From Anaerolineales bacterium (GTDB lineage: Bacteria; Chloroflexota; Anaerolineae; Anaerolineales; UBA4823), in the NCBI GenBank assembly GCA_003105035.1, contig PQAL01000005.1, positions 124,001 to 188,000 on the forward strand: a DNA stretch of 64,000 bases, in the 5' to 3' direction. Below are positions 9,418-17,312 of the stretch, in pieces. A program made the translations under genes and the position numbers. The number at the start of each line of letters is the position of its first letter. The stretch's first letter is position 1. The notes beneath the pieces were generated by a model that worked only from the letters and a program-made list of their open reading frames with translations, did not search any database and was not told the origin of the DNA.

Positions 9418-11973
9418 ATGACCACCTACGTCGAAGTTGGAGTCAATGTCCCGCAGGTGAGTGGGACTTTCCATTACCACCTGCCACCCGAATTGGAGGG
9501 GCAGATCAAACCTGGGCACCTGGTCGAAGTACCCTTCAGCCGACAGCGTGTCCAGGGTGTGGTCTTCCGCCTTGTAGACCAGCCTGAAGTGCCCGAGACG
9601 AAGCCAGTGACAGCCCTGCTTGATCCATTGGCAGTGCTCACCCCGCAGCAAATCAGGCTGGCTGGTGAGTTATCAGAATCAACGCTGGCTCCCCTGGCAG
9701 CCTGTATAGATGCCATGATCCCCCCCGGCCTGGCCCAACAGGCTGATACCCTCTACCAGAAGAGCACGCCTCTCCTACCCGTGGCTCATCCACTGACCTC
9801 TCTTCAAAATCGCATGCTTAACCTGATTTCCGAGCGTGGGCCCCTCCGCGCCCGTCAGCTGGATAGTGCTTTCCGCCATGTGGACTGGCGTCCGGCGGCC
9901 AGGTCGCTGGTCAATCAGGGTCTGTTGAGCACCCAGACGGTCCTGCCTGGTCCTGCTGTCGGGCCCAAGACGGTACGCACAGCACAGCTGACGTGCACGT
10001 CTGAACAAGCTGAGGCTGATATGCCCAGGCTTTCCAGGTCTGGCAGCCCGGCCTTACGACGCCGGCAGGCCATACTCAGTATGTTGCTGCGCGAGCCTGG
10101 TGAAGTAGAAGCCGCCTGGTTGTACGCGGAGAGTGGCGGTAACCTGACTGACCTGCAGGCTCTCGAGAAACGCGGCCTGGTTCGGCTCGGAGAAGCCCAG
10201 GTATGGCGCGATCCGCTGGAAAGCCTGGATTTTGTCGCCAGCCAGCCGCCAAAGCTGACCAATGACCAGCTGAGTGTTTGGAATACGATCGAAAAAGGTA
10301 TCCAGCAAGCCGCCACTGTTGAATATATTAAACCATTTCTACTCCATGGAGTCACTGGCTCGGGCAAAACTGAGATCTACCTCCGCTCAGTGGAGGCCAC
10401 CCTCCAGCTCGGAAGGCAAGCCATCGTGTTGGTGCCTGAGATCGCTCTGACCCCCCAAACTATCCGACGCTTTGTCAGCCGCTTCCCCGGTCTGGTGGGG
10501 AGTATGCATTCGCGCCTTTCCCAGGGCGAACGCTTTGATACCTGGCGCAGGGCCCGCCTGGGAGAAATCTCTCTGATCGTTGGGCCGCGTAGTGCCTTGT
10601 TCACTCCCTTTGCCAATGTGGGTTTGATTGTCGTCGACGAATTCCATGATGACACCTATTACCAATTCGATCTGCAGCCCCACTATCATGCCAGGGATGT
10701 GGCCGTCAGATACGCCCAACTCACCGGTGCAGTCTGCGTGCTTGGGTCAGCCACACCCGATATCGTCAGCCGCTACCGTGCCGAAAAACAGGAATGGCAC
10801 TATTTGAGCCTGCCTCAGCGCATCCTCGCTCACCGAAAAGCGGTTGAAAACCAGGTGAAAAAGCTGGGCATCAGCTCGCATTACCAGCCAGTCAGCAACG
10901 ATACCGAATTCATCGAGTTGCCTCCTGTGCAGGTAGTGGACATGCGCACGGAGCTCCAGAACGGCAACCGCTCAATCTTCAGCCTTTCATTGCAACAAGC
11001 GCTTGAAAAAACCTTAGCCCACAATCTGCAGGCGATCCTTTTTCTTAATCGGCGTGGCAGTGCCACTTACATTTTCTGCCGCGACTGTGGCTATATTCTC
11101 AAATGCCCGCGTTGCGATCTGCCGCTCACCTATCATATGGCTAGCCCGAGGCTAGAGCAGGATGCTGCAGCCTCACCTGATTCCCTCACCTGCCATTATT
11201 GCTTTTATAAACGCCAGATGCCCAAGACCTGTCCCCAGTGTGGTAGCGAGCGTATCCGCCAGTATGGCACAGGCACCGAAAAGGTGCAGGCCGAGGTTAA
11301 TCATCTTTTTCCCACTGCCCGTACCCTGCGTTGGGATTTCGAGACCACGCGTCAGAAAGGCGCCCACGATCTCATCCTGGCGAACTTTGTCAACCACCAG
11401 GCGGATGTCCTGATTGGCACCCAGATGATCGCCAAGGGGCTGGACTTGCCCCTTGTCACACTGGTGGGGGCAGTCCTGGCCGATGTGGGTTTGAGCCTTC
11501 CCGACGTGCGTGCCGCAGAACGCACCTTTCAAGTGCTCACCCAGGTAGCGGGGCGTGCCGGGCGAAGCCCGCTGGGAGGCCAGGTCATCCTGCAGACTTT
11601 CCTGCCGGAACATTATGTCATTCAGGCTGCCTCCCGGCATGATTATCAGGCTTTCTATCACCAGGAGCTGGAGTACCGGCGCCAGCTGCATTACCCACCT
11701 TTCTCGCAGCTGGTTCGTCTTGAGTATCGCCACCGCGATGTTGAACATGCCGAATCTGCTGCTAACATCATGGCTCAGCAAGTCCGCAGGTGGCTGGAAG
11801 AAGAGAATCGCCTGGAGACCGAGCTGGTCGGACCAACACCCTGCTTCTTCTCACGCCTGGCTGGACTGTATCGCTGGCAGATCGTCCTGCGTGGACCAGA
11901 CCCTGCCTCATTACTGCGTGGTCGTCACTGGGCTGACTGGCGGGTTGAGGTGAATCCGCCATCTATACTATAA
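9418..11973 (+). CDS. priA: Primosomal protein N' (replication restart helicase PriA)
   Basis: PriA recognises stalled forks and reloads the replisome. At 851 residues it is slightly longer than typical. It shows the N-terminal 3'-end-binding region, Walker A GSGKTEI (about residues 313-319), the helicase II box as VVDEFHDD (about 404-411) and a zinc-binding insert with four CxxC pairs (about 553-612: CRDC, CPRC, CHYC, CPQC). Helicase motifs VI and the C-terminal domain are intact (VAGRAGR). The Walker B box is DEFH where most PriA proteins have DEEH. It directly abuts the CBS membrane-protein gene. Confidence 0.95.
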   Translation: MTTYVEVGVNVPQVSGTFHYHLPPELEGQIKPGHLVEVPFSRQRVQGVVFRLVDQPEVPETKPVTALLDPLAVLTPQQIRLAGELSESTLAPLAACIDAMIPPGLAQQADTLYQKSTPLLPVAHPLTSLQNRMLNLISERGPLRARQLDSAFRHVDWRPAARSLVNQGLLSTQTVLPGPAVGPKTVRTAQLTCTSEQAEADMPRLSRSGSPALRRRQAILSMLLREPGEVEAAWLYAESGGNLTDLQALEKRGLVRLGEAQVWRDPLESLDFVASQPPKLTNDQLSVWNTIEKGIQQAATVEYIKPFLLHGVTGSGKTEIYLRSVEATLQLGRQAIVLVPEIALTPQTIRRFVSRFPGLVGSMHSRLSQGERFDTWRRARLGEISLIVGPRSALFTPFANVGLIVVDEFHDDTYYQFDLQPHYHARDVAVRYAQLTGAVCVLGSATPDIVSRYRAEKQEWHYLSLPQRILAHRKAVENQVKKLGISSHYQPVSNDTEFIELPPVQVVDMRTELQNGNRSIFSLSLQQALEKTLAHNLQAILFLNRRGSATYIFCRDCGYILKCPRCDLPLTYHMASPRLEQDAAASPDSLTCHYCFYKRQMPKTCPQCGSERIRQYGTGTEKVQAEVNHLFPTARTLRWDFETTRQKGAHDLILANFVNHQADVLIGTQMIAKGLDLPLVTLVGAVLADVGLSLPDVRAAERTFQVLTQVAGRAGRSPLGGQVILQTFLPEHYVIQAASRHDYQAFYHQELEYRRQLHYPPFSQLVRLEYRHRDVEHAESAANIMAQQVRRWLEEENRLETELVGPTPCFFSRLAGLYRWQIVLRGPDPASLLRGRHWADWRVEVNPPSIL

Positions 11974-11974
11974 T
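11945..11974 (+). promoter_or_regulatory. Predicted sigma-70-type promoter inside the priA 3' end
   Basis: TTGAGG (11945-11950) and TATAAT (11969-11974) are separated by 18 bases, a near-consensus promoter overlapping the priA stop codon. It would drive the membrane-protein gene starting at 12052, leaving a leader of about 70 bases. Confidence 0.6.
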
Positions 11975-12051
11975 ATACTACTCCACCCATACGACGAAAT
12001 GATTCGTCATGAGGTGGCATCCAGGCTAGTAACATTGTTTGGGAGGTCCAT

Positions 12052-12936
12052 ATGGAAAGTTTCAAGCGGGGATGGGGATTCTTAAAACAAGCATGGCAGA
12101 TGGCTCTCAAAGATAAAGACCTGATCAAGCCTTCCATTTATGCCCTGATCGCTGGCTTTATCATAACCCTGGTTTTAGTCGTCCCCGTCGGGTTTGCAAC
12201 CTATCTTCTGCAAGATACCCTATATGGTAGATATATCATCTATGTCTTGTGGGCTATCATCATTTTTATCCAGTACATCACCGGGTATGTCTTCTCTGCC
12301 ATGACCGTCTATCTGATCTTCGGCTACCTGGCTGAAGGTGATGGAAGGATGGATAAAGCCTGGGGCATCGTCAGGCGGGATTTGTGGGATATCGCCAGTT
12401 TGGCTGCTGCTTCGACATTAGTCAACTTGTTAGCCAGCGCAGTACGCGGTAAGGATAGAGGCGCAGGTAGGGGCCTCTTGGCTGGGATCATCGAAGCCGT
12501 CTGGACTGAAGCAGCTTTCCTGATCCTGCCTGCCATGGTTATTGAGGATATCAACCTGAAAGGCGGTATCAAGCGAGCCACTCAGATCATCAAGGAAAAC
12601 CTGCTTCTGGTAGGCATCAGCACGGTGGGGGTAAAAGCAATCGTAGGCTGGGTCGGCTTTTTGTTGGGCACAATCGGTGTTGCACTTGGTTTAGGGGTAG
12701 GCCTCGGGATCATCTCGGTTAGCCAATCCTCCACGGTCGGGTTGATCAGCGGTGTGACTCTGGGCATTTTGATTGCTACACCCTTCATCCTGTTCGCCAC
12801 AGTGATCAGCACGTACACAGCCACAGCTTATCACACCTGCCTGTACCTGTGGGCCAGGGATGTCGAGCGTGCCCGCCTGGAAGGTCAGACTGGTGCGGTA
12901 ACTGCTCCAGGACCGTTAGCCAGCGTGCTGCAGTGA
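12052..12936 (+). CDS. Integral membrane protein, DUF6159-like
   Basis: This 294-residue protein begins ESFKRGWGFLKQAWQMALKDKDL, the amphipathic start typical of the DUF6159 group, followed by about six membrane segments in three pairs (near 30-50, 60-100, 175-215 and 225-260). No catalytic motif is seen and the function is unknown. It has a good ribosome site (GGGAGG, 6 bases before the ATG) and its own promoter at 11945-11974. A phosphoribosyltransferase gene follows 32 bases downstream, probably in the same transcript. Confidence 0.72.
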   Translation: MESFKRGWGFLKQAWQMALKDKDLIKPSIYALIAGFIITLVLVVPVGFATYLLQDTLYGRYIIYVLWAIIIFIQYITGYVFSAMTVYLIFGYLAEGDGRMDKAWGIVRRDLWDIASLAAASTLVNLLASAVRGKDRGAGRGLLAGIIEAVWTEAAFLILPAMVIEDINLKGGIKRATQIIKENLLLVGISTVGVKAIVGWVGFLLGTIGVALGLGVGLGIISVSQSSTVGLISGVTLGILIATPFILFATVISTYTATAYHTCLYLWARDVERARLEGQTGAVTAPGPLASVLQ

Positions 12937-12968
12937 GCCAAGTCAATTGAGCGGTTACGGAGAAAAGC

Positions 12969-13469
12969 ATGACCAAACTACGTCGTGAAGCCTTAACCTG
13001 GAATGATGTTGATCAGCTGATCGACCACCTCCTGCCTCAATTTCAGGGTGAATTCGATACGATGGTGATCATTACGCGTGGGGGTATTGTGCCAGGTGGC
13101 CTGCTGGCTGAAGCAACGGGCATCCCTACCATCCTCACTGCCGCAGTAGACTTCCCTGCCGAAGCAGAAGCTCAAAAAACCGGGCTTTTCGCCTGGCCAA
13201 GGTTTATCGAATTCCCCAGTGATGAGTTGTTGCACGGTAAACGTTGTCTGGTTGTGGATGATGTCTGGGGGTCGGGGCGTACCATCACCGCCGTTAAAAA
13301 CCGCATCGCAGCTGCTGGCGGTATTCCCTTTACCTGCGTGCTGCACTTCAACCCCCATCGGACGTTATTCGGCACCTTATGCCCTGATTACTATGCCGCC
13401 ATCACCGATGCGTATATTATCTACCCGTGGGAGATGAACCGCGGCCCCGACAAGGTGCGACTGGGCTAA
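12969..13469 (+). CDS. Phosphoribosyltransferase-domain protein (purine PRT-like)
   Basis: This 166-residue type I phosphoribosyltransferase fold has the PRPP-binding loop VVDDVWGSGRTI at about residues 94-105 and the N-terminal TRGGIVPGGLLAE pyrophosphate loop at about 36-48. The closest known activities are hypoxanthine- or xanthine-guanine phosphoribosyltransferase-like salvage enzymes, with a hood that is too short to assign a base. It ends in a palindromic repeat cluster with T-runs that may terminate the transcript. Confidence 0.82.
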   Translation: MTKLRREALTWNDVDQLIDHLLPQFQGEFDTMVIITRGGIVPGGLLAEATGIPTILTAAVDFPAEAEAQKTGLFAWPRFIEFPSDELLHGKRCLVVDDVWGSGRTITAVKNRIAAAGGIPFTCVLHFNPHRTLFGTLCPDYYAAITDAYIIYPWEMNRGPDKVRLG

Positions 13470-13478
13470 ATTTGAACT

Positions 13479-13643
13479 GTTGGTCGGGGTGAGGCTGGCG
13501 TGTCTCCAGCCGAAACCCAACTTTTTTGGCATAGCTAGATGTAGGTTGGGTTGAGGATGTGTTTCCCTATCCGAAACCCAACGTTTTTTTACCATTTCTA
13601 CCAATTGGGTTGAGGATGATCGTCTCCCATCCGAAACCCAATT
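13479..13643. repeat. Cluster of three related palindromic repeats (TTGGGTT...AACCCAA)
   Basis: Three units lie about 60 bases apart: 13479-13521 (diverged left arm), 13545-13582 and 13603-13643. Each has a left arm like GTTGGGTTGAGGATG, a variable centre of about 10 bases and a right arm CATCCGAAACCCAAC/T, forming a hairpin. The first two are followed by T-runs, so they could also terminate transcription from the phosphoribosyltransferase gene. They resemble small REP/MITE-like elements. Confidence 0.75.
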
Positions 13644-13670
13644 CTTGCCATTACGCCCAGCACACTCAAA

Positions 13671-14597
13671 TCATTTACCTGTTTTTGCTGGTTCGTTTTT
13701 TTCTTTTTCATTTGGGTCGAGCAGAATGACCAACCCCAGGGCACCCATATCTGAAAACAACATGGGGGCAAGGAAGGGTGCCCCGCGGATGAAGCGTTCC
13801 ACCACCACCGCGTTCTCATAAGCCAGGTTATGCAGGATGTGTAAAACCACCCCAACCAAGCCCACCAGCGCAAGCAGCATCATCGCCACCACGTAAATAA
13901 TCAGGTCGCTTCGCCGGGGTGTGGTAATGGTTCCCAGCACCAGGGCCACCACAGTCCCGAAGATACCAATCCCAGTGGGTACCCACAACCATGGGTTCTC
14001 GAAATTGGTGCGGGCGTGGTCCAACACGCTGCTGATCACTGTCGCCAGAGTGCCTAGCCCCACCATAAAGAAGAAGGCGCTGGTTTTGCTGAATGGTAGC
14101 CTCAGCTTCCTGCCTCCGAATAAATTTAATATGCCGCTATCTGGGGGTTTCTCCATCCATACCGCGCTGATACCCATCAACCCGACCAGGGCGAAGGTGA
14201 GCGGTCCAAGGATGGGTGGTGCCCAGACAAACAGCGGGACGGATACTTTTTCGCCCAGTGGGGCATAAGGCAGGATGGCCCTCACCAGGTGGAAGAAAAT
14301 CCCCAACAGCCCCACAATGATGCTTGCCAGATAGACCAATGAAGCCATGATTACAGCCAGGGTTCGCTTGCGGATGGCGATCAGGCCGGCGATAAAGAGG
14401 AAGATGCCAGCCACGGGGCCGAAGATGATCGGGATCCACTCCTTCGGCATGATTGTCCCGCTGATGGAATGCGCCAGGTAAGTCTCGAGCCCTAATAGCA
14501 GCTCGTTCAGGGCAAGCATCAACAGCATGGCCTGGTCACGCGTGATAGGTACGCGCACCCGTTTAACAATTGGGAAAACCGTGGCAAGGTGATACAT
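13671..14597 (-). CDS. Multi-spanning membrane protein of unknown family next to an octahaem cytochrome
   Basis: I do not recognise a family for this 308-residue, very hydrophobic protein with about eight predicted membrane helices. Histidines lie in or next to helices (AHSISG, FFHLVR, HILHN), so a haem- or quinone-binding role is possible but unproven. Its ATG lies two bases after the stop of the multihaem cytochrome gene, so the pair is an operon. A membrane partner passing electrons between the quinone pool and the extracytoplasmic cytochrome is the simplest guess. The tail is short and charged (NEKEKNEPAKTGK). Confidence 0.7.
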   Translation of the reverse strand: MYHLATVFPIVKRVRVPITRDQAMLLMLALNELLLGLETYLAHSISGTIMPKEWIPIIFGPVAGIFLFIAGLIAIRKRTLAVIMASLVYLASIIVGLLGIFFHLVRAILPYAPLGEKVSVPLFVWAPPILGPLTFALVGLMGISAVWMEKPPDSGILNLFGGRKLRLPFSKTSAFFFMVGLGTLATVISSVLDHARTNFENPWLWVPTGIGIFGTVVALVLGTITTPRRSDLIIYVVAMMLLALVGLVGVVLHILHNLAYENAVVVERFIRGAPFLAPMLFSDMGALGLVILLDPNEKEKNEPAKTGK

Positions 14598-14599
14598 GG

Positions 14600-15877
14600 T
14601 CAGGGCGTGGCTCCCGCCGCCTGCTGTTTAAGGTCGACCATCTCCTTGAGGTCAGCAAGAGTTTCCTGCAGAGGGTACGCACCGTGCCATTGGGTATAAT
14701 CCGGGCCTTGCATCCAGGTACCAAACTTGGTTGTCCGGCCCCAATAATGCCACAGGTTGAAATAGGTGAAATCGATCGGCTCGCTGAAATCTGCTGTATT
14801 GATCAAACCTGCTTTCTGCAATGGCGCCACCAGGTCATTGCTCTCTTGTACCCAGGTATTCACCTGTTCGGTCGCTCCATCTGCATCTTCGTACAGGGCA
14901 GTGATGAAATTCTGGTTATGGCACTCGAAACAAACACTTTGCATGTGCGAGCGGTTATCTTGCCAGTTCGGACGTTTTTGGCTGACCGAAGCAAACAGGA
15001 ACCACGACAGCCGGTCGCCCACGTCATGCGTGGTGCCGGTGGCTCCGAAACCACTCATATGGCACAGGGCACAGGTGGGGGCAGGAAAATCATTCACCGT
15101 CAGGTTCCCAGCTTCAGCATCCCAGTTCCAGTTGTCACCCATCGTGGCATACAGGATGCCATGCGGTGATTCCTGGTAGATCTCCCATTGGGGATGGTCT
15201 GGCCCGATGTGACAGTTGTTGCACGTCTCTGGCTTACGCGCCTGCTCCAGGCTGAATTCATGCCGGATGTGGCATTTCTGGCACCTACCGACTGACTCGT
15301 CGGCAGCGGGTGCACCAATGCTGTGGCAGTTCTCACAGGCAAATGGTGTGATGGCTGGACCTTCCAGCGCAGCAATCGCATTGCGACCCTTATCGGGTGC
15401 GAACGAGCCTTCCGGGATAGCCTCGTACATGGCCATCAGTGTCGGCGAAAGGTCTTTTGAGCCTGCCACAGCGACATACGAAGGTAAGCTGTGCCTGCTC
15501 TGATAGTATTGTGCCACCTCTGCTTCATGGCAGGTCTGGCACATGGCGGTTGTCGGTGATGCCAGCACATACAAACCTTCATGCTCAACAGCACCAGGGT
15601 AATCAGCTGCCACCTCATGGCACTTGCGACAGGTCACTTCCGCGGCAGCCATACTGCTGTGGCTATACTGGTCGACAATCCCCGGGGTGGCGGTGCGGTG
15701 GCACGTCACACACTCGTCGTTGCTGCCCGCTAAAACATCCACTTCGGCCAAGTCAACCGGCTGCCCGGCATTTCCGATAACCAGGATGATCAGGGCTACA
15801 CCCAAGACCAGGATTACCGCAATCAGGCCGATGATCAATACTCGTAGTGTATTTATCTGCTGCTTTGGTTGATCCAT
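14600..15877 (-). CDS. Membrane-anchored octahaem cytochrome c (HAO-like family)
   Basis: This 425-residue protein has one N-terminal membrane anchor (about residues 13-36) and exactly eight CxxCH haem-binding sites, at residues 56-60, 83-87, 113-117, 181-185, 199-203, 219-223, 269-273 and 316-320. The count, and stretches such as RHSLPSYVAVAG, ESPHGILY and GPDYTQWHG, resemble octahaem cytochromes of the hydroxylamine-oxidoreductase group. Such enzymes oxidise hydroxylamine or hydrazine, or reduce nitrite or other N-compounds, outside the membrane. Whether this one has the protein-tyrosine cross-link of true HAO cannot be decided by eye. It is co-transcribed with the membrane protein 13671-14597. 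Confidence 0.85.
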   Translation of the reverse strand: MDQPKQQINTLRVLIIGLIAVILVLGVALIILVIGNAGQPVDLAEVDVLAGSNDECVTCHRTATPGIVDQYSHSSMAAAEVTCRKCHEVAADYPGAVEHEGLYVLASPTTAMCQTCHEAEVAQYYQSRHSLPSYVAVAGSKDLSPTLMAMYEAIPEGSFAPDKGRNAIAALEGPAITPFACENCHSIGAPAADESVGRCQKCHIRHEFSLEQARKPETCNNCHIGPDHPQWEIYQESPHGILYATMGDNWNWDAEAGNLTVNDFPAPTCALCHMSGFGATGTTHDVGDRLSWFLFASVSQKRPNWQDNRSHMQSVCFECHNQNFITALYEDADGATEQVNTWVQESNDLVAPLQKAGLINTADFSEPIDFTYFNLWHYWGRTTKFGTWMQGPDYTQWHGAYPLQETLADLKEMVDLKQQAAGATP

Positions 15878-16140
15878 CGATGCCTCCTTATTGGAGATAT
15901 GAAGGGTTTTCAGGCCAAGAGAAAAGGGTTAAACCACCAGCGATATCAGTCTGCCGCTTGGTCTGCAGAACGTCTTGTTTAGCTTTTGTTGGTACAGAAG
16001 TTCGCTGCAAATAAGTGCCTACGCCTACCTGCGATTGCCAGGGTATCTTAACGTAAGCGCATGTTCTTTGCTAAATTATACATTAACAGCAGATAAAAAT
16101 TCGCCAGATACAAAAGCAAATCCCAAGGTTATACCAGTGA

Positions 16141-17310
16141 TCAGCGGTACCGGCGGCCCTTCCAGCTCACTCCACGCCCTGAGATGACATTGAATGCCGA
16201 TGTGCCCATCATCGCGGTAAACACCAATGCTCCAAGTGGGAAGGTGAAGGCGTATTGAGCAGCGATCCCAAACTCCCTGCAGGCTTGCACGCGCTTAATT
16301 AGCAGATATCCCCACAGGCAAAGCGCTTCCAGCGACACCAGAGTTGCTGGCTGTCCACCTGTGGAAATCAGCCAGGCTAGGCTGCCAAATAACCATACCG
16401 GCAGGGCAATCGAAACCACAAGCCCAACAAACGCCCCGAATAGTAACAGCCATAGCCTGTCCTGCAGTCCCAGGTAGATGTTCTTAGTCCAGCCTTCCCA
16501 CATTTCCGGCAGGGATGTGTACATACGCGTGCTAGCTACCGTCCTACCGTCAGCCACCATCAGGCGGAAACCAGCCCTTTTTACCACGGCTGCCAGTGCC
16601 CGATCCTCATCAATGCGATCCTTGACCGCAGCATGTCCACCGACTGCATCGTAGGCGCTACGCCTGATCAGGATGAACTGCCCATTGGCGATAGCATCTG
16701 GCTTGGCTGGGTCATTGACCCGTTCAGCCGGGAAGCCATATGCCAGCCCCAGAAAAACAAGTGGCAGCACTGTGCGTTCCCAAAAGCTTCCCAGCTCTTG
16801 GGCAGTGAGCATGGAAAACATGTCTGCCGCGTTGTTGATCGCCGCCTGATACGCAGAAGTTAGTAGCTCGGGGCTGGCGAATGTGTCAGCATCCAGAAAA
16901 CACAACCACTCCCCCCTCGCAGCCGCCGCACCCTGCACCAGGGCGTGCGGTTTTCCTGCCCAGCCTGGTGGCAGGTCGTTTCCATGCAAAATCTGCACCA
17001 AACGATGACCTGCTGCAAGCTTGGCCAGGATTTGCGGAGTGGCATCCGTTGAGTGGTCATCAATCACGATGATCTCATAATTGGGGTAGGATTGGTCGAG
17101 CAAGGCTTGCAGGCAGCGCAGGATATTGCGCTGCTCATTCCGCGCCGGGATGATGACAGAGATCAGTGGCGCCTGGCGACGTTGTGGCTCTTCCCAGGGT
17201 TCGGTGACGCGTTCGACAACAACCGTTATCCCCACGCTGGCATGCAGCTGCCAGGTGATGATGATCCCCAGGATCATCGCCAGGGTCGAGATTACGACGA
17301 TTGCCGTCAC
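16141..17310 (-). CDS. Family 2 glycosyltransferase, membrane-bound (HpnB/CrtQ-like)
   Basis: This 389-residue protein has an N-terminal membrane segment, a GT-A domain from about residue 48 (SVIIPARNE), the nucleotide-binding VIDDHSTD (82-89), the metal-binding DADT (140-143) and an acceptor-side DEDRALA followed by EMWEGWTKN. Two or three C-terminal membrane helices follow. This plan is seen in HpnB- and CrtQ-like transferases of hopanoid, carotenoid or glycolipid pathways; the acceptor is not known. The stop lies 260 bases from the cytochrome gene, and it ends 2 bases after the sbcC stop on the same strand. Confidence 0.82.
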   Translation of the reverse strand: MTAIVVISTLAMILGIIITWQLHASVGITVVVERVTEPWEEPQRRQAPLISVIIPARNEQRNILRCLQALLDQSYPNYEIIVIDDHSTDATPQILAKLAAGHRLVQILHGNDLPPGWAGKPHALVQGAAAARGEWLCFLDADTFASPELLTSAYQAAINNAADMFSMLTAQELGSFWERTVLPLVFLGLAYGFPAERVNDPAKPDAIANGQFILIRRSAYDAVGGHAAVKDRIDEDRALAAVVKRAGFRLMVADGRTVASTRMYTSLPEMWEGWTKNIYLGLQDRLWLLLFGAFVGLVVSIALPVWLFGSLAWLISTGGQPATLVSLEALCLWGYLLIKRVQACREFGIAAQYAFTFPLGALVFTAMMGTSAFNVISGRGVSWKGRRYR

Positions 17311-17312
17311 GA

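Noticed and set aside
13671-15877. Nrf-type nitrite reductase (pentahaem plus membrane partner).
   Set aside because: Eight haem sites, no CxxCK site, and the membrane partner does not look like NrfD or NrfH.
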